Assembly: GCA_022823465.1 (NCBI GenBank)
Contig: JAJEHX010000050.1
Location: 1 to 64,000 of the forward strand
DNA: 64,000 bases
Direction of reading: 5' to 3'
From: Candidatus Latescibacterota bacterium
GTDB lineage: Bacteria > JAAXHH01
Below are positions 52,462 to 61,837 of the stretch, one piece after another. Each line of letters begins with the position of its first letter. Positions within the stretch are counted from its first letter, which is position 1. The notes beneath the pieces were generated by a model that searched no databases, was not told the origin of the DNA, and saw only the letters and a list, made by a program, of their open reading frames with translations. Both the position numbers and the translations under genes were made by a program.

Positions 52462-53763
52462 CTACGCGGACCGTCTGGCGGCCGCCCGTTTCTCCATGGC
52501 GTCCACGGAGGTCGCCACGGCGGCGTCGCCCGTGACGTTCACGGCGGTGCGGCACATGTCGAGGATGCGATCGACTCCGAGGATCAGCGCGATGCCCGCG
52601 GCCGGCACGCCGATGGTCTCGAGGATGATGATCAGCATGATGATCCCCGCGCCAGGCACCGCGGCAGTGCCGATGGAGGCCAGGACGGCCGTGAGGACGA
52701 TCTGCAGCTGGGCGGTCATGTCGAGCCCGAGCCCGAGGGCCTGGGCGATGAAAACGGCGGCCACGGCCTGGTAGAGCGCCGTGCCGTCCATGTTGATCGT
52801 GGCGCCGAGGGGCAGGACGAAGGAGGAGACCTCCTTGGAGACCCCGAGGTTACGCTCACTCACATCCATGGTAACGGGAAGCGTGGCTCCGCTGGAACTG
52901 GAGGAGAAAGCCAGGAGCTGGGCCGGGGCGATCCCCCGGAAGAATCGGATGATCTTCATGTCGGAGAAGATTTTCAACAGAAGCGGGTAGGTAACGATGC
53001 CGTGGATCAGCAGCCCAATGAGGACCACCATGCAGTAAAAGCCCAGGGCCCCAAGGAGTTCACCCACGGCGGACAGGTCGTCCCGAGCCACCTGGTTGAT
53101 GGTCTTGGCGATCAGGGCGAAGACCCCGATGGGGGCGACGACCATGATCATGTGCACGATCTGGATGATGACCGACGTGAGCCCGCCGAAGAAATCCACC
53201 AGGGGCTTGCCCTTGTCGGCCGGAATCAGGACCAGGGCGATGCCGAATAGGAGGGAGAAGAAGACGACCTGGAGCATGCGGCCGTTGTTGCTCAGGGCGC
53301 CGAAGATGTTATCGGGCGTCATGTCCACGAAGACCTGCAACGGCCCCCGCTCCCTGGCCGTTTCGGCTCGTTCCATGTCCGATTCCGCGTCGGACTGGTA
53401 GGCCGCCTGAAGCTGCTCCTGCAGTCCTTGGGGCACGCCCGTCCCGGGTTCGAGCAGGTTGACCATGACGAGACCGATGGTCACGGAAACGGTCGTCGTG
53501 ATGATGTAGATGGCGATCGTCCTACCCCCGATCCGGGACAGTTTCTTCACGTCCGACAGGGATGCGACGCCCATGATGAGCGAGCCCAACACGAGGGGAA
53601 CGGCGATTACCTTGAGCAGGTTCAGGAAGATGTCGCCGAAGGGCGTGATCCAGTCTTCGGTGAACTGGCTCCAGCCCATGGCCGCGGAGAGTAATCCGTA
53701 CAACAAGCCCAGGATCAGGCCGATGATGATCTTCCAGTGCAGGGGCAGGCGCCATAGATTCAT
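52462..53763 (-). CDS. Dicarboxylate/amino acid:cation symporter (DAACS)
   Basis: AFSSSSSGATLPVTMDVSERNLGVSKEVSSFVLPLGATINMDGTALYQAVAAVFIAQ. Confidence 0.93.
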   Translation of the reverse strand: MNLWRLPLHWKIIIGLILGLLYGLLSAAMGWSQFTEDWITPFGDIFLNLLKVIAVPLVLGSLIMGVASLSDVKKLSRIGGRTIAIYIITTTVSVTIGLVMVNLLEPGTGVPQGLQEQLQAAYQSDAESDMERAETARERGPLQVFVDMTPDNIFGALSNNGRMLQVVFFSLLFGIALVLIPADKGKPLVDFFGGLTSVIIQIVHMIMVVAPIGVFALIAKTINQVARDDLSAVGELLGALGFYCMVVLIGLLIHGIVTYPLLLKIFSDMKIIRFFRGIAPAQLLAFSSSSSGATLPVTMDVSERNLGVSKEVSSFVLPLGATINMDGTALYQAVAAVFIAQALGLGLDMTAQLQIVLTAVLASIGTAAVPGAGIIMLIIILETIGVPAAGIALILGVDRILDMCRTAVNVTGDAAVATSVDAMEKRAAARRSA

Positions 53764-53789
53764 ATCGCGTTTTACTCCGGTTACGGTGC

Positions 53790-54791
53790 TTAGACCGGGA
53801 CGTCGTGGAACAGGCCCTGTACGGTCCGGACCAGCTTTTCCTCATCAGGAATGGTCTGCGGTTCCAGTCCGGGACTGAATGGCACGGGTACGTCCATGGC
53901 GCCGAGGCGCTTGACGGGGGCGTCCAGGTAGTCGAAGGCCTCGTCGGCGATCCGGGAGGCCAGTTCGCCGGTGACCCCGTAGCTCTGGTAGGCTTCGTCG
54001 ATCACCACGGCGCGGCTGGTCTTCTCGACGGAACGCACGATGGTGTCCATATCAAGGGGCGACAGCGTCCGGGGATCCACGACCTCGGCGCTGATTCCCT
54101 CCCGTTCCAGTTCGTCCGCCGCCTTGAGCGCGGTGTGCACCATGCTCGAGGTGGCGACGAGGGTCACGTCGCTTCCTTCCCGCTTGATATCCGCCACGCC
54201 GAAGGGAATGGTATAGTCCTCGACATCAGGAACCGGACCCTTCAGGCCGTACATCATCTTGTCTTCGTAAATGACGGTGGGGTTGTCGTCGCGAATGGCG
54301 GTCTTGAGCAGTCCCTTCAGATCGGCCGGCGTGGAGGGGATGGCCACCTTGACGCCGGGAATGTGGGACAGCCAGGCCTGCAGGCTCTGGGAGTGCTGGG
54401 CCGCGGAGGATCGTCCGGCGCCGATCGTGGTCCGAATCGTCAGCGCGCAGCTGGCCTGACCCCCGGTCATGTAGCACATCTTGGCCGCCTGGTTGACGAT
54501 CTGGTCCATGGCGATGGTGATGAAGTCGCCGAACATGATTTCGACGATGGGGCGCATGCCCGTCAAGGCCGCGCCAACCCCCGCGCCCATGATGCCGGCT
54601 TCCGAAATGGGCGTATCCCGTACCCTGTCCTCGCCGAATTCGTCCAGCAGCCCCACGGTGACCTTGAACACGCCGCCCGCCACGGCCACGTCCTCTCCCA
54701 TGAAGAAGACGGTCCCGTCCCGCCGCATTTCCTCCGCGATGGCCTCGCGGACGGCTTCTCCGTAGGTGATCTGGCGCTCAGGCAAAGACAT
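53790..54791 (-). CDS. 2-oxo acid/pyruvate/acetoin dehydrogenase E1 beta
   Basis: RDTPISEAGIMGAGVGAALTGMRPIVEIMFGDF; VVIDEAYQSYGVTGELASRIADEAFDYLDAPVKRLGAMDVPVPFS. Confidence 0.93.
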   Translation of the reverse strand: MSLPERQITYGEAVREAIAEEMRRDGTVFFMGEDVAVAGGVFKVTVGLLDEFGEDRVRDTPISEAGIMGAGVGAALTGMRPIVEIMFGDFITIAMDQIVNQAAKMCYMTGGQASCALTIRTTIGAGRSSAAQHSQSLQAWLSHIPGVKVAIPSTPADLKGLLKTAIRDDNPTVIYEDKMMYGLKGPVPDVEDYTIPFGVADIKREGSDVTLVATSSMVHTALKAADELEREGISAEVVDPRTLSPLDMDTIVRSVEKTSRAVVIDEAYQSYGVTGELASRIADEAFDYLDAPVKRLGAMDVPVPFSPGLEPQTIPDEEKLVRTVQGLFHDVPV

Positions 54792-55797
54792 GATCGGTCA
54801 CCTCCCCGGCTTCGGGGTAGGGGGATTCGTTCGCAAAGGCCACGGCGTCTTCCACCCGTTTCGTAATGGTCGTGTCGATGGATTCCAGTTCGGCCTCGTC
54901 CACCATGCCCGCCTTCATCATGCGCCGGGCGAAGCGGGGTATGGGATCCTTTGCGAGCCAGGTGTCCGTTTCTTCCTGGGTCCGGTAGGTTTTTTCCGGG
55001 TCGCCGTCGCCCACGTGGTGCCCGCGGTACCGGTAGGTCTTGTTCTCGATCAGGCAGGGTCCCTCGCCGGCCCGGGCCCTTTCAACCATCTCCACGGCGG
55101 TCTGGTGTACGGCGACCGCGTCGTTACCGTCGACCACCATCGCCGGCATGTCGAAACCCGCGGCCCGTTCGGCCACGTGTTCCCTGACGGCCGTCACGTC
55201 CTTCGCGGCGGTATATTCCCCGTAATGGTTGTTTTCGCAGACGAACAGGACGGGCAGCGACCAGACGGACGCCAGGTTGGCGGATTCCAGGAAGGCGCCC
55301 TGGTTGATGGCGCCGTCGCCGAAGAAGCACACGGCCACCTGCCCGGTGCCGCGCATCTTGCCGCTCAGGGCCGCGCCGGTCGCCATGCCCATGCCGCCTC
55401 CCACGATCCCGTTCGCGCCCAGGATCCCGAGGCTCATGTCGGCGATGTGCATGGTGCCGCCCTTCCCCCGGTTGTAGCCGTCGACCTTGCCCATCATCTC
55501 CGCCATCATGCGGTCGACCTTGCCGCCCTTGGCGATCAGGTGGCCGTGGCCCCGGTGGGTACTGGTGAGGTAATCGTCGTCATTCAGGGCGGAACAGATG
55601 CCCACGGCCGAGGCTTCCTGGCCGATATACAGATGGGCGAGACCACGCATCAGGCCCTGCGTATACACTTCCAGCACGGCTTCCTCGAACCGCCGTATGG
55701 TCAGCATCTTCTCGTAGATTTCCCGGCAAAGCGGCTCGGGCAGCGGCAGCGTTCCCTCGTCGCTGGAGGTGGTAATCAACTCCAGGGATTCCGACAT
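54778..55797 (-). CDS. 2-oxo acid/pyruvate/acetoin dehydrogenase E1 alpha
   Basis: TSTHRGHGHLIAKGGKVDRMMAEMMGKVDGYNRGKGGTMHIAD; TPP motif FFGDGAINQGAFLESANLA. Confidence 0.93.
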   Translation of the reverse strand: MSESLELITTSSDEGTLPLPEPLCREIYEKMLTIRRFEEAVLEVYTQGLMRGLAHLYIGQEASAVGICSALNDDDYLTSTHRGHGHLIAKGGKVDRMMAEMMGKVDGYNRGKGGTMHIADMSLGILGANGIVGGGMGMATGAALSGKMRGTGQVAVCFFGDGAINQGAFLESANLASVWSLPVLFVCENNHYGEYTAAKDVTAVREHVAERAAGFDMPAMVVDGNDAVAVHQTAVEMVERARAGEGPCLIENKTYRYRGHHVGDGDPEKTYRTQEETDTWLAKDPIPRFARRMMKAGMVDEAELESIDTTITKRVEDAVAFANESPYPEAGEVTDHVFA

Positions 55798-55888
55798 GTT
55801 TCAAGCGCTCCTGAAAGTAGCGGCGAAAATGACATTCGGGTTCAGGCGGACGGTCTCATAATACGGACGGGCGGACGGCCAGGCAAGA

Positions 55889-55920
55889 GGAAAAAAAAAC
55901 CGCATGACGGCCGTATCATG
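55889..55920 (-). terminator. Possible weak rho-independent terminator downstream of thiT-like gene
   Basis: On minus strand CATGATACGGCCGTCATG-CGG-TTTTTTTTT. Confidence 0.4.
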
Positions 55921-55948
55921 GTGTTCGTTCACGACGATTGCGGCATCC

Positions 55949-55969
55949 CGGACCAGCCGGTCTGGTCCG
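55949..55969. repeat. Perfect 8-bp hairpin
   Basis: CGGACCAG-ccggt-CTGGTCCG, 27 nt past the thiT-like stop. Confidence 0.6.
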
Positions 55970-55995
55970 ATGCGAAACCCGGCCCCGGCCCAGGT

Positions 55996-56631
55996 TCACT
56001 CGTTCCGGTCCGGCGCAAAACCCCGGTTGATCCGGCGAATCAGCGGAGGGGCGAAGAGGATCATCAGGATGGTCTCGGGAACGACGACACTGGCGTTATA
56101 CAGCAGGGCGTAGAGCCACGGCGCCGTCCATTGCTGGAGTAAGGGAGAAAGGGTGATTCCGGAGTAATCCCGGACCAGTTCGTAGACCTGCCGGTTCAGT
56201 TCAGGAGGCGTAAAGGCCGCGAAATAGACTGCGCCTGATACCACGTGGCTTGCCAGCCGGAGCGTCCCGGCCACCAGGATCCCGAGGCGGGGCCAGGAGG
56301 GGAAGCAGCCGACGATCCCCAGCAGGGCGTAGGGCAGCAGGTAGTCCAGGACGACCTGGACAGGGTGCAGTATGACGGGATCGACGATCAGGGTGACCAG
56401 GCCCGCGGCCAGGCCGCCGGCCATGCCCGCCCTGGGGCCGTACGTGACAGCCAGGTAGACCAGGGGCAGGAACTTAAGCGACAGCGAGCCGCCCCACGGC
56501 AGCCGGTACAGGCGGATGAAGCCGAGGAGCACGGCGAGCGCGACGGCCACGGCCATGGCCGTCAGGCGGCGCGTGCTATCGGTCCTGGCCGTCGCCTGCG
56601 GATTCGCTTTCTTCGGGCTCGTGCTTGCCAT
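55996..56631 (-). CDS. ThiT-like energy-coupled thiamine transporter S component
   Basis: LKFLPLVYLAVTYGPRAGMAGGLAAGLVTLIVDPVILHPVQVVLDYLLPYALLGI; SHVVSGAVYFA. Confidence 0.8.
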   Translation of the reverse strand: MASTSPKKANPQATARTDSTRRLTAMAVAVALAVLLGFIRLYRLPWGGSLSLKFLPLVYLAVTYGPRAGMAGGLAAGLVTLIVDPVILHPVQVVLDYLLPYALLGIVGCFPSWPRLGILVAGTLRLASHVVSGAVYFAAFTPPELNRQVYELVRDYSGITLSPLLQQWTAPWLYALLYNASVVVPETILMILFAPPLIRRINRGFAPDRNE

Positions 56632-57238
56632 GTCCGTTCATGTCGGCCAGACGCTTCATCTTTTCCTGCTCACCCAGTTTCTGCATCGTATCGAGAAGCG
56701 CCGTGTCGAGTTTCCTGATCCGTTCCGTAGTCGAAGTCAGTTCCAGCAGGGACTGCCTGTCCTGCAGGACCATATCGAGCGTCGACGCGATAATGAATGA
56801 AAAGTGCACCGGGTCGAAGATGCCCCGGATGGCGCCTACGCCCCTGGTCTGAAGGCGGATCATCTTCTGGTAGGCGTTCAGGACCTTCTTCAGCAGGTCG
56901 GAGGGGATGTCCTCGCTGTCGTCGTCGAAGTACTCCACGACCGCTTCCAGGTAGGATTCGCGGTTCAGCACGTCGAGGACGCGGAACCGTCTCCGCCCCT
57001 CGGTGAGGATATCCATGGACCCGTTTTCAAACTGCCGCAGGATCTGCGTGATCCGGGCGGTGCAGCCCACCTGGCAAAGCTGGGTTTCATGAAGAAGGAG
57101 AATGCCGAATTCCATCTTCTCGTCGAGGCACTTCTGCACCATTTCCTTGTAGCGGGACTCGAATATGTGGAGGTGCAGGGGCATGCCCGGGAACAATACG
57201 GTATTAAGCGGGAAGAGCGGTATTTCGCGTGTATTCAT
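56576..57238 (-). CDS. LON substrate-binding domain protein (no protease domain)
   Basis: REIPLFPLNTVLFPGMPLHLHIFESRYKEMVQKCLDE. Confidence 0.9.
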   Translation of the reverse strand: MNTREIPLFPLNTVLFPGMPLHLHIFESRYKEMVQKCLDEKMEFGILLLHETQLCQVGCTARITQILRQFENGSMDILTEGRRRFRVLDVLNRESYLEAVVEYFDDDSEDIPSDLLKKVLNAYQKMIRLQTRGVGAIRGIFDPVHFSFIIASTLDMVLQDRQSLLELTSTTERIRKLDTALLDTMQKLGEQEKMKRLADMNGHGKHEPEESESAGDGQDR

Positions 57239-57526
57239 GGCGATGTGGCGTACGAGAAAATGACGCGGAATCTCACTGTTGAGGTGGAATACGTGCGTTG
57301 CGTGGCGGGTCGAATTTCCAGGAGTCGCCGCTCGCGAAGAAACGTGGACGGGACACGCGCATCTTAATCAGGCCCCGTCGGACGTGTCAACGGAATTCGG
57401 CCCGCGGCCGGTGTTTCGCGAAGCCAGTTCCTGCTTGACGGCCCCCGGCCTCCGGCTATATTACGGTGTTGCTTCCGGGTGTAACTGAAATAGTTTGGCG
57501 CAATTAGGTCTGGCCTGGCGGATGTT

Positions 57527-59173
57527 ATGGACGAGACCCTGAACAGCAAAAAGCCGGAGGAAGGAGAGCAGGGCGGGCGCCCCCTTCGCAAGCCCTCCTT
57601 TACGAATATCTCCGGGTCTGCGGTGGAGGCGTTGTATACGGCCGGTAACCGGTCCGGTTCCGACTACCTGCGGGACGAAGGCTTCCCGGGGCAATTCCCC
57701 TATACGCGCGGGGTGCACGCTTCACTGTACCGTGGCCGGCCATGGACCATCCGGCAGTTCTCCGGATTCGGTTCCGCGGCGGATTCCAACACCCGTTTCA
57801 AGTTCCTCCTGGATCAGGGACAGGACGGCCTGTCCGTAGCCTTTGACGTGCCCACGCTGATGGGTTTCGATTCCGATCACCCGTCGTCGGAAGGGGAAGT
57901 GGGTGTTTGCGGGGTCGCGGTCGACACGCTGGAGGACATCGAGATCCTGTTTTCCGGCATCCCGCTGGACCGGATCAGCACCTCCATGACGATCAACGCG
58001 CCCGCCGCCGTACTGCTGGCCATGTATCTGGCCATGGCGGAGAAACGGGGCGTTCCCTGGACCGCGCTTAGGGGCACGCTGCAAAACGATATCCTGAAAG
58101 AGTACATCGCCCAGAAGGAGTGGATCTGCCCACCCGCCTCGGCCCTGAAGTTCGTCGCCGATACGGTGGTCTTCTGCACGGAACGGGTACCGCAGTGGAA
58201 TCCCGTCAGCATCAGCGGGTATCACATCCGGGAGGCGGGGGCGACGGCCGCCCAGGAACTGGCCTTTACCCTGGCGGATGGTTTCGCCTATGTCGACGCG
58301 TGCCTGGCCGCCGGCCTTGCCGTCGATCAGTTCGCCGCGCGGCTGTCCTTCTTCTTTAACGCCCATATCGACTTCTTCGAAGAGATCGCCAAGTTCCGGG
58401 CCGCGAGGCGGATCTGGGCGCGTCACATGCGCCGGCGGTACGGCGCCCGGTCGGAACGGTCCCGGATGCTGCGCTTCCATACCCAGACCGCGGGATGCAG
58501 CCTGACGGCCCAGCAACCGGAGAACAACATCGTGCGTACGGCGGTGGAAGCCCTGTCCGCCGTGCTGGGAGGCACCCAGTCGCTCCATACCAACGCGCTG
58601 GATGAAGCCTACGCCCTGCCGTCGGAACAGGCGGCCCGCATCGCCGTACGGACCCAGCAGATCATCGCCCACGAAACCGGAGTGGCCGATACGGTCGATC
58701 CCCTGGGCGGATCGTACTATGTCGAATCTCTCACGGACCGGCTGGAAGAGGAGGCCGAGGCCTATTTCGAGCGGATCGACGCCCTCGGGGGCATGGTGGC
58801 GGCCATCGAGGCGGGATTCCCCCAGCGGGAGATCATGGCCGCGGCCAACCGGTACCAGGAGGAGATCGAAAACCGGGACCGGATCGTAACGGGCGTGAAT
58901 GAATTCGTCTCCCCGGGGGACGGCGATATCGAAACGTTGCGCGTCGACCCGCGTATCGAACGGGAACAGCGAGATCGTCTCGACTCGGTAAGGCGAAGAA
59001 GAAACAGCCTGGAAGCGGACAAAGCGCTCGAGACGCTGGGCGCCGCGCTGCGGAACGGGGAAAACCTCATGCCCGCGATGCTGGAGGCGGTCAAGGCCTA
59101 CGCGACGCTGGGAGAAATCGTGGGCGTGTTGCAGGAAGTGCACGGGCTGTACGAGGAACCCGTCGTCTTTTAA
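57527..59173 (+). CDS. Acyl-CoA (methylmalonyl-CoA type) mutase large subunit, no B12-binding domain
   Basis: YTRGVHASLYRGRPWTIRQFSGFGSAADSN; FHTQTAGCSLTAQQPENNIVRTAVEALSAVLGGTQSLHTNALDEAYALP. Confidence 0.93.
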   Translation: MDETLNSKKPEEGEQGGRPLRKPSFTNISGSAVEALYTAGNRSGSDYLRDEGFPGQFPYTRGVHASLYRGRPWTIRQFSGFGSAADSNTRFKFLLDQGQDGLSVAFDVPTLMGFDSDHPSSEGEVGVCGVAVDTLEDIEILFSGIPLDRISTSMTINAPAAVLLAMYLAMAEKRGVPWTALRGTLQNDILKEYIAQKEWICPPASALKFVADTVVFCTERVPQWNPVSISGYHIREAGATAAQELAFTLADGFAYVDACLAAGLAVDQFAARLSFFFNAHIDFFEEIAKFRAARRIWARHMRRRYGARSERSRMLRFHTQTAGCSLTAQQPENNIVRTAVEALSAVLGGTQSLHTNALDEAYALPSEQAARIAVRTQQIIAHETGVADTVDPLGGSYYVESLTDRLEEEAEAYFERIDALGGMVAAIEAGFPQREIMAAANRYQEEIENRDRIVTGVNEFVSPGDGDIETLRVDPRIEREQRDRLDSVRRRRNSLEADKALETLGAALRNGENLMPAMLEAVKAYATLGEIVGVLQEVHGLYEEPVVF

Positions 59174-59223
59174 GTCGCGCCGGCTGTTCGGCCGTGCGTC
59201 ATATCTCAAAGGAAACCAACTAC

Positions 59224-60405
59224 ATGCCTCGTGCCAACAAGGGACTGTCCACCCGCTCCGTGCATGGCGGGGAGCATCGCGACAAACCGTTTTCCTCGGT
59301 GACCAATCCCATTGTACAGACGTCCACGTACGTGTTTCAGAATACCCAGGAACTGATCGACTACACGACGGGAGAAGTCGACCGGGAAGAATACGGACGC
59401 TACGGGAACCCCACCAAGTCGGTGGCGGAGCGCAAGATCGCCGAGCTGGAGGGCGGAGAGGACGCTGCCCTCTTTTCTTCCGGCATGAGCGCGTTCACGT
59501 CCGTGCTGCTCGCCATACTCTCCTCTGGAGCCCACGTGATCGTCATGGACGAGTGCTACCGGCGCAGCCGCCAGTTCTGCAGGCAGATCCTTCCGAGATA
59601 CAACATCGACGTGACCTTCGTGGAGACGGGTAACTGCGAGGAACTGGCGTCGGCGATCACCGATAAAACCCGGCTCATTGTATCCGAGTCGCCCACGAAT
59701 CCGTACCTGAACGTGATCGACCTGGAACAGGTCGCCGAGATCGCCGCGAGGCACCGCGTCAAGGTGCTGATCGACGGCACTTTCGCCACGCCCTACAACC
59801 AGAAGCCCCTGGATTTCGGGATCGACCTGGTCCTTCACAGCGCCACCAAGTACCTGGGCGGCCACAACGACCTGCTTTCAGGCGCCGTCGTAGGCAGCGC
59901 ATCCCTCATCGCCGCCATCCGCGAGTTCCGCGACGTCACAGGCGGTATCGTCGATCCCCACGGCGCGTACCTGCTGATCCGGGGGCTGAAGACCTTCGCT
60001 CTGCGCATGGAACAGCACAACGCGAACGGCATGGCCGTCGCCCGTTTTCTGGACGGCCATCCCCGCATCCGGAAAACGTACTACCCCGGCCTGGAAAGCC
60101 ACGCGGGCCATGAAACGGCGCGCCGGCAGATGAGCGGTTTCGGGGGCGTGGTGAGCTTCGAGGTCGACGGCGACATGGAAACGACCATCCGGTTCATCGA
60201 CGCGTTGCGCATTCCCTACATCGCACCGAGCCTGGGCGGCGTGGAGAGCCTCATCGAACAGCCCGCCATCATGTCGTTCTATGAAATGGACCGGTCCGAA
60301 CGGCTCGAAATCGGCATCAAGGACGAACTCGTCCGGTTTTCGGTGGGTATTGAAAACGCCGACGACCTGATCGCCGACCTGGAACAGGCCCTCGGAAAGA
60401 TCTAG
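59224..60405 (+). CDS. Cystathionine gamma-synthase-type PLP enzyme
   Basis: KGLSTRSVHGGEHRDKPFSSVTNPIVQTSTYVF; DLVLHSATKYLGGHNDLLSGAVVG. Confidence 0.93.
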   Translation: MPRANKGLSTRSVHGGEHRDKPFSSVTNPIVQTSTYVFQNTQELIDYTTGEVDREEYGRYGNPTKSVAERKIAELEGGEDAALFSSGMSAFTSVLLAILSSGAHVIVMDECYRRSRQFCRQILPRYNIDVTFVETGNCEELASAITDKTRLIVSESPTNPYLNVIDLEQVAEIAARHRVKVLIDGTFATPYNQKPLDFGIDLVLHSATKYLGGHNDLLSGAVVGSASLIAAIREFRDVTGGIVDPHGAYLLIRGLKTFALRMEQHNANGMAVARFLDGHPRIRKTYYPGLESHAGHETARRQMSGFGGVVSFEVDGDMETTIRFIDALRIPYIAPSLGGVESLIEQPAIMSFYEMDRSERLEIGIKDELVRFSVGIENADDLIADLEQALGKI

Positions 60406-60504
60406 GCGAATCCCCGGCTGAAGTTTCGAGAGGTATTCCCCTTTATACAGACCTGTCCATTCATTCCGTGACGTATGTGAACCAACATTGCCGGCAAGGC
60501 TACG

Positions 60505-60987
60505 ATGCACAAAAAACCAGAAGCAGGCCCAGAAGGTAAATTGATTGAACGGTTTGTGTTTGCGGTTGAACATATGAATCGCTTGATGTTCACTGGGCGT
60601 ATTTCTGCACTCAAACGATTGGATTTAAATGCTCACCAGATTAACACGCTATTCCTGCTGGATTATTTCGGCCCGCTGAAGATGAGTGCCATTGCCGGGG
60701 AATTGGGCACTTCAATCGCACACACGACGATCATTGTAAAGAACCTTGTTCAGAAGGAATATGTGAAGCGGAACTCAAATCCAAATGACCGAAGAGTGGT
60801 AATCTGTGAATTGACCGATCGGGGCAGGAAGGCTACGGAAGTGTTCTTAAGTCACGCGCGGAAGCGAGCTGCACGGGTGGTGGAAAAGTGGGATATGGTG
60901 AGTCTGGAGTCGGTGGTGAAGTCGTTGGAGTTATTGTGGAAAACTGAAGACGAAGTACTGAAATCAGAACATCCCAATACGCTATAG
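60505..60987 (+). CDS. MarR-family transcriptional regulator
   Basis: LNAHQINTLFLLDYFGPLKMSAIAGELGTSIAHTTIIVKNLVQKEYVKRNSNPNDRRVVICELTDRG. Confidence 0.9.
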   Translation: MHKKPEAGPEGKLIERFVFAVEHMNRLMFTGRISALKRLDLNAHQINTLFLLDYFGPLKMSAIAGELGTSIAHTTIIVKNLVQKEYVKRNSNPNDRRVVICELTDRGRKATEVFLSHARKRAARVVEKWDMVSLESVVKSLELLWKTEDEVLKSEHPNTL

Positions 60988-61018
60988 ATAATTTAGTTAA
61001 TAACTATTAAATACCAAA

Positions 61019-61090
61019 CTCCGGGGCCAGGACTCGAACCTGGATAGCCAGAACCAAAATCTGGTGTCCTGCCAATTGAACGACCCCGGA
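61019..61090 (-). tRNA. tRNA-Gln(TTG)
   Basis: TCCGGGG...TTTTGGT anticodon loop...CCCCGGAG. Confidence 0.92.
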
Positions 61091-61114
61091 ATGTGCACGA
61101 TCCAGCAGATGTCG

Positions 61115-61513
61115 TCAAGGACCGGTCGGTGTTTCGGACCGGAAGACCTCCACCCGCGAGGCGACCTCGCAAGCCCCCGTCTCCGCATCTCTTTCAGCCC
61201 GGTACCGGAGAACGGTGTCGGCGGAGACTTCCACCGAGTTACGGACGACACCCGAACAGGTGGGCGATTCCACCGACAGGATGTGCGTCCCGGTCTTTAC
61301 CGATCGAAACTCCGTGTATGCGCCTACAGGAAGTTCCCTGGCGTCCCCCGCCAGATCGACACGTATGGCTTCGGTACTCTCCAGCGTATTGTAAACAGTC
61401 AGCACGAAGGTGTCTTCGCCCCCGCAGGACGCGGCCAGAAAAACCGCGGCCAGCAGTACGGCCGCCCCGCCGGCTCGCCGTCGAGCGGATCCGGATCCGT
61501 CGATTTCATCCAT
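61115..61513 (-). CDS. Hypothetical lipoprotein
   Basis: Signal/lipobox AAVLLAAVFLAASCGGED; start may be 61531 or 61513. Confidence 0.65.
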   Translation of the reverse strand: MDEIDGSGSARRRAGGAAVLLAAVFLAASCGGEDTFVLTVYNTLESTEAIRVDLAGDARELPVGAYTEFRSVKTGTHILSVESPTCSGVVRNSVEVSADTVLRYRAERDAETGACEVASRVEVFRSETPTGP

Positions 61514-61662
61514 AGACTTACCCGAGACCATTCCATCCGGGGCGTCGCCCGATCATCGCCGTTTCTCCCGTCGGATCCGGACCATTCGATGTCGCATCGC
61601 CTTACCATCCGGCTCCGGCTCAATCTACCCGGGCAGTCGCCGGGTGTCAATCGGAAGTTGCC

Positions 61663-61730
61663 CAGCTGTCCGCGTTACCCTGCGTCGCGCGTTGACCAGT
61701 GGTACGTGTCGCCCTGCGCCGCGCGTTGAC
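61663..61730. repeat. Degenerate 34-bp tandem duplication in divergent intergenic region
   Basis: CAGCTGTCCGCGTTACCCTGCGTCGCGCGTTGAC / CAGTGGTACGTGTCGCCCTGCGCCGCGCGTTGAC. Confidence 0.75.
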
Positions 61731-61837
61731 ACCGTCCCTGGGGACCTAATCTACTTGACATGACCTCCAATCGTCTGTAAAATGGAGTAACTCACAAGAT
61801 TCCCTCCTGCAGATCAGGTTTTACTAGGCGGTAATTC

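Noticed and set aside
54766-56142. 458-aa plus-strand ORF opposite E1 alpha/thiT
   Set aside because: Shadow ORF with low-complexity His/Gly/Arg-rich translation.
56632-56700. TPP riboswitch upstream of the thiT-like gene
   Set aside because: The region is inside the LON-domain coding sequence and no THI-box core was seen.
57722-59209. 495-aa minus-strand ORF opposite the acyl-CoA mutase
   Set aside because: Shadow ORF; no recognisable motifs and the sense gene is unambiguous.
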